Of a stretch of 8,625 nucleotides of DNA, positions 1-6,544 are shown in pieces. A model generated the notes under the pieces. That model did not search any database. It was not told where the DNA came from and saw only the letters and a list, made by a program, of their open reading frames with translations. The translations under genes were made by a program, and so were the position numbers. The stretch comes from a bacterium (lineage in GTDB: Bacteria > Ratteibacteria > UBA8468 > B48-G9 > JAFGKM01): positions 1 through 8,625 of the forward strand of contig JAGHCG010000222.1 in the NCBI GenBank assembly GCA_021160565.1. Reading direction: 5' to 3'. Position 1 is the stretch's first letter, and every line of letters begins with the position of its first letter.

Positions 1-479
1 CTTAAATATACCTCTTCCCAGTATTTCTTTCCCCGTAATCCAATGACTTTTCCTCTTTTTATATCCAGGGAACCAGGAATAGAAATTCCAATACTCAATA
101 TTTTTCTTTTATCTATTTTTGAATCTTCCATAAGTTTTTTTATAAAAGAAATTATTTCTTTAACAAAATTCTTCTTTATTGGAAAAGAATCTCTGTAAAG
201 TATTTTTCTCTCCAAGTTAATAATTCCTCCTATAATTTTTCTTCCATCATATGACACTGCCAAAATATAATAGAGGTCTGGATTAACTTTAAGAATACTT
301 ATGGCTCTTCCTTTCCCTTTTGAAATCTTTCCCTCCTCCACTATTTTCTTTTCCTCAAGCAGTTTTCTTATTATCTTTCCAGCCGTTACTCTTCCTATAT
401 TAAGTTTGGATATAATCTCCTGCCTTGACATAGGACCTTCTTTCAGTATTAAATCCAGAATTGTATCTTTTTTTCTCAT
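1..479 (-). CDS. ROK-family transcriptional regulator, N-terminal part (3' end outside window)
   Basis: Translating the minus strand from ATG at 479 gives 159 codons with no stop before the window edge. A GAGGA ribosome site (484-488) lies 4 nt upstream. Residues about 5-50 look like the MarR-type winged helix of NagC/XylR-type repressors, with a helix-turn-helix around MSRQEIISKLNIGR (17-30). A short GKGRA hinge (55-59) occupies the place of the usual G-GRP linker. From about residue 61 a ROK actin-like ATPase fold begins: ILAVSYDGRKIIGG (72-85) is the first strand pair and SIGISIPGSLD (129-139) matches the family's G-I-x-x-P-G segment. The family usually has about 380-400 residues, so more than half is missing, including the zinc and sugar-kinase motifs. 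The helix-turn-helix argues for a sugar-responsive repressor rather than a plain glucokinase. The ligand is unknown. It has its own promoter, so it is probably separate from the operon upstream. Confidence 0.85.
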   Translation of the reverse strand, partial: MRKKDTILDLILKEGPMSRQEIISKLNIGRVTAGKIIRKLLEEKKIVEEGKISKGKGRAISILKVNPDLYYILAVSYDGRKIIGGIINLERKILYRDSFPIKKNFVKEIISFIKKLMEDSKIDKRKILSIGISIPGSLDIKRGKVIGLRGKKYWEEVYL

Positions 480-522
480 ATGTTCCTCTTTTTGTTTCAA
501 TTTTAAACTTTTATTTTCTTAT

Positions 523-539
523 AATTTATCATATAAATT
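523..539. promoter_or_regulatory. Candidate operator palindrome over the -10 element
   Basis: The sequence AATTTAT-CAT-ATAAATT is a perfect 7-bp inverted repeat with a 3-nt centre. It covers the -10 box and the adjacent part of the spacer, so a bound dimer would block polymerase. ROK repressors such as NagC and Mlc are known to bind AT-rich palindromes, and this site lies directly upstream of a ROK gene, which suggests autoregulation. In such AT-rich DNA a 7-bp inverted repeat can arise by chance, so the position is the main support. Confidence 0.4.
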
Positions 540-551
540 CAATTTTGTCAA
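523..551 (-). promoter_or_regulatory. Sigma-70-type promoter of the ROK regulator gene
   Basis: On the minus strand a perfect TTGACA -35 box (551-546) is followed by a 17-nt spacer and TAAATT (528-523), which matches 4 of 6 bases of TATAAT. A TGA immediately upstream of the -10 fits an extended -10. The predicted start near 516 would give a leader of roughly 37 nt before the ATG at 479, containing the GAGGA ribosome site. It is the best promoter match I found in the window, in the only sizeable intergenic region. Confidence 0.65.
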
Positions 552-642
552 GTTTTCTATTTTACAAGGAATGATATGTATAAAAGATTGGAGATTTAGG
601 ACAAAATTCAGAAACAGATGAGATTAAAATTAAGAAAACAAC

Positions 643-663
643 ATTTTTCCCTTCTGGAAAAAT
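643..663 (-). terminator. Weak terminator-like hairpin after the creatininase-family gene
   Basis: ATTTTTCC (643-650) pairs with GGAAAAAT (656-663) around a 5-nt loop. On the minus strand the hairpin starts 32 nt after the stop codon at 696 and is followed by GTTGTTTTC and more T-rich sequence. The stem has only two G-C pairs and the T-run is interrupted, so it is a poor intrinsic terminator. Its place at the end of the long gene run supports the call. Confidence 0.35.
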
Positions 664-695
664 TTTCAATAATTTTTTAAACCTCATAGATTGGG

Positions 696-1466
696 TTAAT
701 AAGGAAACTTTTCGTCTATTTTTACCTCTGATAATTCAAGAATTATTTCTGCTATTCTATCAGTCGCTCCTTCAACAATTTCTTCACCTTTTTCTGGAGT
801 TGCTTTTTTTGGATTTCCATATCCAGAATTTTTTGTAAGAAGATGCCATGGTCTTGTTGTCCATATCTGTTTTTTTTCAAGGGAATTGAGACGGGATTTA
901 TTCACCTCTCCATCATCAGCCCATTCAAGGTGAACAAGTTCTGGATAAAGGTACATCATCCAGGAAGTTTCTGCTTCATTTCCATGCTCTCCTCTTTTAT
1001 CTTCACACACTTTTTCAATTATATCGTTTCTTACATTCCACCAATCAAGAAGGAAAATCCATACTTTTGTCTTTCCATAAAGTTCTCTTATAAGTGGTTT
1101 AAAATCATTTCCACCATGTGAATTGAGAATTAAAAGTTTATAAATCCTGTGATTTTCAAGAGACCAGACAATATCTCTGAGAATGGAAAGTTGAGTCGTT
1201 GGAGCAAGGTGTAAGGTTAATGGAAAACCGAATAAATTTGAATTAACTCCGATTGGAATGGCTGGAAGAACAATAACTTTCGCTCCTTTTTCTGTTGCTT
1301 TTTTTGCACTTATTTCAGCAATTTTTATTGCAGCAAGAGTATCTGTTCCATAAGGAAGATGCAAATTATGTGGTTCACAGGAACCCCATGGTAATATTGC
1401 TACTTCAATGTTTCCCTTATCTCTCACCTCCTTTAAGGTCATTTCTATCAAGTTTACTTTTTCCAT
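696..1466 (-). CDS. Creatininase-family amidohydrolase
   Basis: This 256-residue protein belongs to the creatininase superfamily (creatininase, FAPy deformylase ArfB, mycofactocin MftE), metal enzymes that hydrolyse non-peptide C-N bonds in small amides. LPWGSCEPHNLHLPYGTDT (25-43) is the first metal motif, giving likely ligands Glu31, His33 and Asp42. NSHGGN (115-120) supplies His117, and EHGNEAETS (160-168) matches the family's HAGE-x-ETS segment with AG changed to GN. No signal peptide or membrane segment is seen, so it should be cytoplasmic. The start at 1466 is preferred because GGAGGG lies 4 nt upstream. The longer frame from the ATG at 1478 has no ribosome site and its first codons overlap that GGAGGG. 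It is the last gene of the run, 35 nt after the dehydrogenase. HGG rather than HYE at the second motif (HYE as I recall it from Pseudomonas creatininase) argues against true creatininase. The substrate is unknown. Confidence 0.85.
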   Translation of the reverse strand: MEKVNLIEMTLKEVRDKGNIEVAILPWGSCEPHNLHLPYGTDTLAAIKIAEISAKKATEKGAKVIVLPAIPIGVNSNLFGFPLTLHLAPTTQLSILRDIVWSLENHRIYKLLILNSHGGNDFKPLIRELYGKTKVWIFLLDWWNVRNDIIEKVCEDKRGEHGNEAETSWMMYLYPELVHLEWADDGEVNKSRLNSLEKKQIWTTRPWHLLTKNSGYGNPKKATPEKGEEIVEGATDRIAEIILELSEVKIDEKFPY

Positions 1467-1470
1467 CTTA

Positions 1471-1476
1471 CCCTCC
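1471..1476 (-). promoter_or_regulatory. Ribosome binding site deciding the creatininase-family start
   Basis: GGAGGG on the minus strand sits 4 nt upstream of the ATG at 1466. It overlaps the first codons of the alternative ATG at 1478, which therefore is unlikely to be the main start. Confidence 0.7.
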
Positions 1477-1501
1477 ATTGGTTTAACCGCGTAGGTTAGA
1501 A

Positions 1502-2608
1502 TTAAAAAGCAGAAGTTAGAATTTTTTTAAAATCAATTTCTTTTATTTTCATGTTTTTCAATGCTCTTTCACAACCAACTCGGGCAAGTCCTGTCAATTC
1601 ATCCAAATCTTCTTCTTTAACTCCCACATCTCTTAATCTCACAGGTAAACCCAGACTTTCAACGAACTCTTTCAAATTTTTAACGTTTCCCCATATCTTA
1701 TTTAACTCTTCAATTTCCTCTCTGTATCCATTGTTATACAAATACTCAAAAACATAAGGCAGAAGTAAAGCATTGGCGGTTCCATGATGAACTCCATATT
1801 TTACAGTAAGAGAGTATCCCATTCCGTGAACTATTATTGTTCCTGTTTTATTTATTGCAAAACCACCAAGAAGGGAAGCAAAAAACACCTTCTCTTTACT
1901 TTCTTCATCTCCTTCAACTGCTTTCTGGAGATTTTCCCATAGAAGTTTCAAACTCTCAATTGAAAAAATTTCTGAAAATTTATCTTTTCTTATTGACAGA
2001 AAACTCTCGGCACTATGGGAGAATGCATCCATTCCGGTTGCTGCTATAAGATTTGGTGGAAGTGTATCAAGAACTGAAACATCTAAAATTGCAAGTTTGG
2101 GTATAATTTTCTCACTTCTTATAGTTTTCTTGGTATTTTCTTTTCTGTAAACGATAACTGAATATCTGGTTACTTCACTTCCAGTACCACAGGTTGTTGG
2201 AATTGCAATTACAGGAAGAGGTTCATTCTCATATTCCTTTTCTCCAAAGTAATCTTCAACTTTTCCGGGATTTTTACTTCTCACAGCAATCGCTTTTCCA
2301 ACATCCATAGCACTTCCGCCGCCAACAGCAAGAATACAGTCACAATTTTCTTTTTTACAGAATTTAACTCCTTTTTCAACATTTTCTGTATCTGGTTCTG
2401 GCAATACTTCAGGGAAATGGGAATATTCAATTCTTTCTTTTTCAAGAATTCTTTTTATTCTCTCAAAAAGTCCCGACTTAAAAATAAAGTGTCTTCCACT
2501 CACAATCAAAACTTTATTCCCATAATTCTTAATTTCAGGAAGATATTTTTCTATTCCACCTTTTTCAAAATATATTTTTGTTGGCAAATGAAAATATATT
2601 TTTTCCAT
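1502..2608 (-). CDS. Iron-type (group III) NAD(P)-dependent alcohol dehydrogenase
   Basis: A 368-residue member of the Fe-ADH family, which reversibly oxidises alcohols to aldehydes or ketones with NAD(P). The N-terminal half is the nucleotide-binding domain with GGGSAMD at 96-102 and PTTCGTGSE at 137-145. The helical C-terminal half carries the metal site: GMDAFSH gives Asp194 and His198, VHGMGYSL gives His261, and GVHHGTANA gives His275. All four ligands of the family are present; counted from the upstream TTG they would be 196, 200, 263 and 277, the numbers I recall for E. coli FucO. The metal could be iron or zinc. The ATG at 2608 has GGGAG 6 nt upstream. The in-frame TTG at 2614 directly abuts that site and is rejected. 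The length is normal and there is no signal peptide. Substrate is undetermined: lactaldehyde, 1,3-propanediol, butanol and hydroxybutyrate enzymes share these motifs. It follows the phosphate transporter by 44 nt. Confidence 0.9.
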   Translation of the reverse strand: MEKIYFHLPTKIYFEKGGIEKYLPEIKNYGNKVLIVSGRHFIFKSGLFERIKRILEKERIEYSHFPEVLPEPDTENVEKGVKFCKKENCDCILAVGGGSAMDVGKAIAVRSKNPGKVEDYFGEKEYENEPLPVIAIPTTCGTGSEVTRYSVIVYRKENTKKTIRSEKIIPKLAILDVSVLDTLPPNLIAATGMDAFSHSAESFLSIRKDKFSEIFSIESLKLLWENLQKAVEGDEESKEKVFFASLLGGFAINKTGTIIVHGMGYSLTVKYGVHHGTANALLLPYVFEYLYNNGYREEIEELNKIWGNVKNLKEFVESLGLPVRLRDVGVKEEDLDELTGLARVGCERALKNMKIKEIDFKKILTSAF

Positions 2609-2614
2609 TTTCAA

Positions 2615-2620
2615 CTCCCT
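2615..2620 (-). promoter_or_regulatory. Ribosome binding site deciding the alcohol dehydrogenase start
   Basis: AGGGAG on the minus strand lies 6 nt upstream of the ATG at 2608. It touches the TTG at 2614, so the longer reading frame has no usable spacing. Confidence 0.7.
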
Positions 2621-2652
2621 TTAAATATTTTATCAAAAACCTGTAAGTGCGA

Positions 2653-3576
2653 TCAGAATAAATAAGAAAGAAGAATAGAAAAAGCCATTCCCAAAGCAGG
2701 AGTGAGGAACCAGCCAATAACAATCTTTATAATAGTTTTTCCACTCACCATTCTAATTCCTTTAACAATTCCAATTCCTACTACTCCTCCTACCAGCGCC
2801 TGCGATGTTGAAACAGGAACACCGATTATTGCATAAATATGAACTGTTATTGCTTCTGACAGGACACTTATGAAAGCAGAAAAAGCATCCATTGGTATTA
2901 TCTTTCTTCCAACAGTTATCATAACGTTTCTACTATAAGTAAGTGCTCCAAACCCTATGCTTAATCCACCTATCAGAAGAGCTTCAAATTTGTTCACCAT
3001 CCCTGCTTTATAAAAAACTCCTGTTACATTAGCAACGTTGTTTGCCCCAAGAGCATATGCTCCATAAATTCCTGTGAGAATAAGAAGAAATCTCATCATT
3101 CTGTCATAGGTTAAAAAATGCATGTGTAATTTTCTTAAAAAAAACGCAATAGATGGATATAAAATTATTGAAAAGAATATTGCTCCAATCGGTGTTCCTA
3201 TCCAGCATATTATAACCTTATAGAGATATTGAAATTCAATGTGTTTCTGCAAAATTCCTATACCCAAAATTCCTCCTACTACTGCCTGTGATGTTGAAAC
3301 AGGAATTTTAAGAATGGTCATTATTGTAACTGTAAGGGCTGCAGAAATTGAAATAAGAAATGCTGTATTGAAAGATTGTTCAGTAATTCCTCCTAAGGTT
3401 TCAAGTCCTGGTGCACCTTCCAGTAATGCTCCTATCAATACAAAGATTGCAATTAGGATTGTTGCCAATCTATAATTTACCATAAAGGAAGAAACAGCAG
3501 TCCCAAAAACATTAGCAGAATCGTTTGCTCCCAGGGACCACCCGAGAAAAACTCCGCCCAGAATTTTTGGATCCAT
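2653..3576 (-). CDS. PiT-family inorganic phosphate transporter
   Basis: A 307-residue integral membrane protein with about ten hydrophobic segments. It shows the two-fold internal repeat of the PiT family: GANDSAN (16-22) pairs with GANNVAN (177-183), and PVSTSQAVVGG (92-102) pairs with PVSTSQALVGG (254-264), both about 162 residues apart. PiT proteins move phosphate, often as a metal-phosphate complex, with H+ or Na+. The coupling ion cannot be told here. It is much shorter than E. coli PitA (about 500 residues) because the central hydrophilic loop is only a short stretch around 148-160; compact forms of this kind are common in archaea and many bacteria. The ATG at 3576 lies 2 nt after the DUF47 stop; its ribosome site is weak (AAAAGG, 11 nt upstream), so translational coupling is likely. 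Some family members carry sulfate instead, but the DUF47 partner favours phosphate. Confidence 0.9.
   Translation of the reverse strand: MDPKILGGVFLGWSLGANDSANVFGTAVSSFMVNYRLATILIAIFVLIGALLEGAPGLETLGGITEQSFNTAFLISISAALTVTIMTILKIPVSTSQAVVGGILGIGILQKHIEFQYLYKVIICWIGTPIGAIFFSIILYPSIAFFLRKLHMHFLTYDRMMRFLLILTGIYGAYALGANNVANVTGVFYKAGMVNKFEALLIGGLSIGFGALTYSRNVMITVGRKIIPMDAFSAFISVLSEAITVHIYAIIGVPVSTSQALVGGVVGIGIVKGIRMVSGKTIIKIVIGWFLTPALGMAFSILLSYLF
2767..2817 (-). repeat. Internal repeat of the PiT gene, second copy
   Basis: This segment encodes residues 254-270 (PVSTSQALVGG and following) and matches 3253-3303 at about 41 of 51 bases, including an identical run of 14. It reflects the PiT family's internal duplication. 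Confidence 0.7.
3253..3303 (-). repeat. Internal repeat of the PiT gene, first copy
   Basis: This segment encodes residues 92-108 (PVSTSQAVVGG and following) and is the partner of 2767-2817. The encoded segments differ at only a few conservative positions. Confidence 0.7.
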
Positions 3577-3578
3577 TT

Positions 3579-4226
3579 TTAAATTAACCTTTTAGCAGTA
3601 ATTATATTTAATCTATCTCCTACTATCTGAGAAAGGTCAGAAATATTACCTGTTTCAATAACAACTTCTTTCAGCAAAATTTTCTCTCCAATATCTATGT
3701 TGGATTGAAAAATTTTCTTTATTATCTCTCTTTCCAACCTATCTGATGAACTTTCACATTTGTCAATTTCATTGATAATATCTCTTACTGCTTTCAAGTC
3801 TTCAAAAAGTTTCCTCACCGCCTTTACAACTCCCTTGAACGCTTCTATGTTTATATTCATGAGTTTTTCAAAATCTTCTTTTAAAAATTCTGGCATTTGA
3901 AGAAATTGAGTCTGAATTTGATAAAGAACAGATTGGGCTTTATTCAAAACTCTATCAGTATTTTCAAGTAAGCCAAGTATATCTCCTCTTGATTCGGGTA
4001 TCATTGATTTTTCGTAAAGAGTTATTTCTATCTCCCTCCTCATATCATCTGCAAGGGATTCTGCAATATGGGTTTTTTCTATTAATTCGTCAAATTCCCT
4101 GGAAATACCTTTTTCGAAATATTTTAAAAGTGCTTTTCTAAAACATTCAATACACTCCTCAATTTTCACCAGATATCTTTCTATCATCTGAGCAATTTTA
4201 TGCTTTCTTCCCGATAATATATCCAT
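3579..4226 (-). CDS. DUF47 / PhoU-like phosphate transport accessory protein
   Basis: A 215-residue, almost wholly helical protein rich in charged residues, matching the DUF47 family (PhoU-like, often annotated as a putative Pit accessory protein). Two E-x-x-x-D metal-type motifs typical of PhoU-like helical bundles are visible: ESLAD (56-60) and ESSSD (158-162). ISDLSQIVGDRLNI (195-208) near the C-terminus also resembles the family. There is no signal peptide or membrane segment, so it probably acts on the cytoplasmic face of the transporter. DUF47 genes are very often adjacent to pit, as here with a 2-nt gap, and are thought to modulate phosphate uptake. The start is supported by a strong AGGAGG at 4232-4237, 5 nt upstream of the ATG. 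That site and the first 29 bases lie inside the 3' end of the upstream hydrolase gene. The length is normal for the family. Confidence 0.88.
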   Translation of the reverse strand: MDILSGRKHKIAQMIERYLVKIEECIECFRKALLKYFEKGISREFDELIEKTHIAESLADDMRREIEITLYEKSMIPESRGDILGLLENTDRVLNKAQSVLYQIQTQFLQMPEFLKEDFEKLMNINIEAFKGVVKAVRKLFEDLKAVRDIINEIDKCESSSDRLEREIIKKIFQSNIDIGEKILLKEVVIETGNISDLSQIVGDRLNIITAKRLI

Positions 4227-5259
4227 TTTTTCCTCCTGTTTTTAAAAATTTCTTAATTACAGGCCATGTTTTATCTGCATAAAATCTATGTCCTTCCTCA
4301 CCTATTATCAATTTTATATTCTCTGGACATCCACCCTTTTTATAAATTTCTTTTGCTTTTCTGAATGCTTTTCTAACACCTTGGATTGGAAATATAGTGT
4401 CCTTTTTTCCTGCTACAATAATTAAATATCTTGGAACTATCAATCCTGCAAGGTCTTCCATACCAAAATATTTAAGGGCGGAAGGAATATAATTATCCAT
4501 GCAGTGTCCTATTTTCATTATGGAATCTTCATATGTGCAGAAAGAGCAGGAAGGAACAGAAATTTTTATTCTTTCATCAATACAGGAAGCATAATAGGTA
4601 ATTGTACCCCCTCCTGAATTTCCCATACATCCTATTTTACTTTTATCAATAAAAGGAAGTTGATAAAGAAGGTCTATTCCTCTCATAACATCAGCAATTC
4701 TTTCTGCTATTAGAGTATGACCGAGCATTAAAGCATGCATTGTAGCATCCCAGCATCTATTATAAGAAATCCTCTGTTTCAACAATTTTTCCTCTCTTTC
4801 TCCAAATGCTCTCTGTTCAATAGCAAGTGCAACAAATCCATTTTTGACTGCCTGAATTGCAAAATCTCTATCTCCTTTAATTGCTTTTTTATCTCCTCTG
4901 AATTTTGCCTTTCCAACAGAAAGATGTGCTCCTGTGGAATGTCCCTGTAAGCAAATCATTGCCGGGTATTTTTTCTTTTTTTCTGAAGGAATTACAAGAT
5001 ACGCAATATTCATAACATCACGATTTGTAAAGAAAATTATTTTTTGCAAAATATAATCCTTATGTTTTTCTTCCTGAAGAATTTTAAATTCTACCTTTCC
5101 ATTCTCTTTATAAATGGGACCTATCAATTCTTTAAATTTTCTTTTTAATTTTTTTCTCCATTTTTCAAAATCTCTCTCTTGTGAAAAAGCAAGTTTTCTT
5201 TCCATTCTTTCCATTAATTTCAATTGAAAATACGAGGGAGATAATTTTTTCTTATCCAT
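4198..5259 (-). CDS. Alpha/beta hydrolase (dienelactone hydrolase / Abhydrolase_7-like)
   Basis: A 353-residue serine hydrolase. After a basic helical N-terminus (about 1-50) the alpha/beta core begins near residue 70. AMICLQGHSTGAH (100-112) is the oxyanion-hole strand and loop. GNSGG (213-217) is the nucleophile elbow with Ser215. GKKDTIFP (284-291) supplies Asp287 and EEGHRFY (321-327) supplies His324, so the triad is complete. SCSFCTYEDSI (237-247) after the nucleophile strand and the long insert between the strands resemble the Abhydrolase_7 and acetyl xylan esterase-like group. No signal peptide is seen, so it is likely cytoplasmic and acts on a small ester or similar compound; the substrate is unknown. 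The ATG at 5259 lies 3 nt after the aroA stop. AGGA overlaps that stop but sits only 1 nt from the ATG, so termination-reinitiation is plausible; internal ATGs at 5214 and 5205 have no better site. Confidence 0.82.
   Translation of the reverse strand: MDKKKLSPSYFQLKLMERMERKLAFSQERDFEKWRKKLKRKFKELIGPIYKENGKVEFKILQEEKHKDYILQKIIFFTNRDVMNIAYLVIPSEKKKKYPAMICLQGHSTGAHLSVGKAKFRGDKKAIKGDRDFAIQAVKNGFVALAIEQRAFGEREEKLLKQRISYNRCWDATMHALMLGHTLIAERIADVMRGIDLLYQLPFIDKSKIGCMGNSGGGTITYYASCIDERIKISVPSCSFCTYEDSIMKIGHCMDNYIPSALKYFGMEDLAGLIVPRYLIIVAGKKDTIFPIQGVRKAFRKAKEIYKKGGCPENIKLIIGEEGHRFYADKTWPVIKKFLKTGGKNGYIIGKKA
4232..4237 (-). promoter_or_regulatory. Strong ribosome binding site of the DUF47 gene inside the hydrolase gene
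   Basis: AGGAGG on the minus strand lies 5 nt before the ATG at 4226. It is encoded within the last codons of the upstream hydrolase frame and supports the overlapping start. Confidence 0.8.
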
Positions 5260-5262
5260 TTC

Positions 5263-6543
5263 CTAAATGTTAACACTTACCTTTTCCAGCAAATTAAAGA
5301 ACTCAGGGAAGGAAATATCAACACATTCGGCATTTTCAATTATTGTCTCTCCTTCTGCAACAAGACCAGCAACAGATAAAGACATAGCTACTCTGTGGTC
5401 ATTCCAGGAATTTACTTTTGCTCCTTTCAGTTTTTCAACTCCATAAATTACAAATCCATCTTCTTTCTCTTCAATACACGCTCCCATTTTTTTAAGTTCA
5501 GTTGTCATTGCTTTAATTCTATCTGTTTCTTTAACTCTTAATTCTTCTGCACCTGAAATAACAGTTTTCCCATCAGAAATAGAAGCAATAACAGCAATGA
5601 GAGGAATTTCATCAATTATTTTTGGAATTTCTTTCTTTTCTATTTCTATCCCCTTCAACTTTCCACAATAAGATATTTCAAGCGTTCCTGATGGTTCTCC
5701 ATTCAATTCTTTATACTCAGAAATTTTAAATTCTCCTCCCATTCTTTTTATTACATCAAGAAAACCAGTGCGTGTTGGATTTAACCCTAAGTTTTTTATT
5801 ATAAGAGAAGAATTTTCAACAATCAAAGTTGCTCCAATAAAATAGGAAGCAGAGGAAAAATCACCGGGAATAAAAACTTCCTTTCCTTTCAACTTCTGAT
5901 TTCCCTTTACATAGATTCTTTTTCCTTCTCTTTTTATTTCTCCTTCAAAGTATTCAAGCATTCTTTCCGTATGGTCTCTGGAAATCACTTCTTCTTCAAT
6001 AATACTTCCTCCTTCTGAAAAAATGGTAGATAAAATTATGCAACTTTTCACCTGAGCAGAAGCAACAGGCAATTTATAATTTATTCCTTTCAGTTTATTA
6101 CCAATTATTGTTAAAGGAGGATAATTTCCTTTTCTTCCGTAAACTTTTGCTCCCATTAAAGTGAGAGGTTCTATAATTCTTTTCATTGGTCTGCTTCTGA
6201 GAGAAGCATCTCCTGTTAAAACTGTGTAAAAAGGATGTGAAGCAATAATTCCTGATAGCAATCTCATTGTAGTTCCAGAATTTCCACAGTCAAGAATATC
6301 CTCTGGTTCTTTCAACTCTTTTCCTGAAATTCTAACCACATCGTCTTTCATTTCAATTTCTGCTCCAAGTTTTTTTAAACATTCAAGGGTACTCAAACAG
6401 TCCCTGCTTTTCAAAAAATTATGAATGACTGTTTCTCCTTCTGAAATACTTCCAAAAATTAAACTACGATGGGAAATTGATTTATCTCCAGGTACTTCTA
6501 TTTCTCCCTGAATTTTTTTTACCTTTCTTATTCTTCTTTCCAT
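5263..6543 (-). CDS. aroA: 3-phosphoshikimate 1-carboxyvinyltransferase (EPSP synthase)
   Basis: A 426-residue cytoplasmic enzyme that joins shikimate-3-phosphate and phosphoenolpyruvate to give EPSP and phosphate, the step before chorismate synthase. The family signatures are intact: GDKS (19-22), GNSGTTMR (87-94), SAQVK (162-166), RDHTE (189-193), NPTR (255-258), DE (311-312), KETDR (338-342) and NDHR (381-384). The combination RDHTE, GDKS, SAQVK and NPTR is the set used to define class II enzymes, which tend to be less sensitive to glyphosate. The equivalent of E. coli Gly96 is Gly90, not the Ala found in the CP4 enzyme. A longer frame begins at a TTG (6561) inside aroF. The ATG at 6543 is preferred because it is a standard codon, gives a usual N-terminus and follows the aroF stop by 1 nt. 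Neither start has a clear ribosome site, so translation is probably coupled to aroF. Confidence 0.96.
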   Translation of the reverse strand: MERRIRKVKKIQGEIEVPGDKSISHRSLIFGSISEGETVIHNFLKSRDCLSTLECLKKLGAEIEMKDDVVRISGKELKEPEDILDCGNSGTTMRLLSGIIASHPFYTVLTGDASLRSRPMKRIIEPLTLMGAKVYGRKGNYPPLTIIGNKLKGINYKLPVASAQVKSCIILSTIFSEGGSIIEEEVISRDHTERMLEYFEGEIKREGKRIYVKGNQKLKGKEVFIPGDFSSASYFIGATLIVENSSLIIKNLGLNPTRTGFLDVIKRMGGEFKISEYKELNGEPSGTLEISYCGKLKGIEIEKKEIPKIIDEIPLIAVIASISDGKTVISGAEELRVKETDRIKAMTTELKKMGACIEEKEDGFVIYGVEKLKGAKVNSWNDHRVAMSLSVAGLVAEGETIIENAECVDISFPEFFNLLEKVSVNI

Positions 6544-6544
6544 A

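Noticed and set aside
301..621. Plus-strand open frame of 106 codons near the left end
   Set aside because: It is antisense to the ROK gene. Its product is a low-complexity Phe/Ser/Ile-rich string typical of the complement of Lys/Glu-rich coding DNA, and it has no ribosome site.
480..695. Possible small RNA, tRNA or hidden small protein in the largest intergenic region
   Set aside because: No cloverleaf, no stable GC-containing structure beyond the weak hairpin at 643-663, and no short frame with a ribosome site apart from the ROK start.
1495..1523. GTTAGAATT repeated twice with a 20-bp period (1495-1503, 1515-1523)
   Set aside because: Only two 9-base AT-rich copies, one inside coding sequence, with no symmetry or promoter nearby. 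This is compatible with chance.
2627..2635. Extended -10-like TGATAAAAT between pit and the alcohol dehydrogenase
   Set aside because: No -35 hexamer is seen at 16-18 nt, and transcription would begin at the ribosome site itself, leaving a leader of about 11 nt. An internal promoter is possible but not supported.
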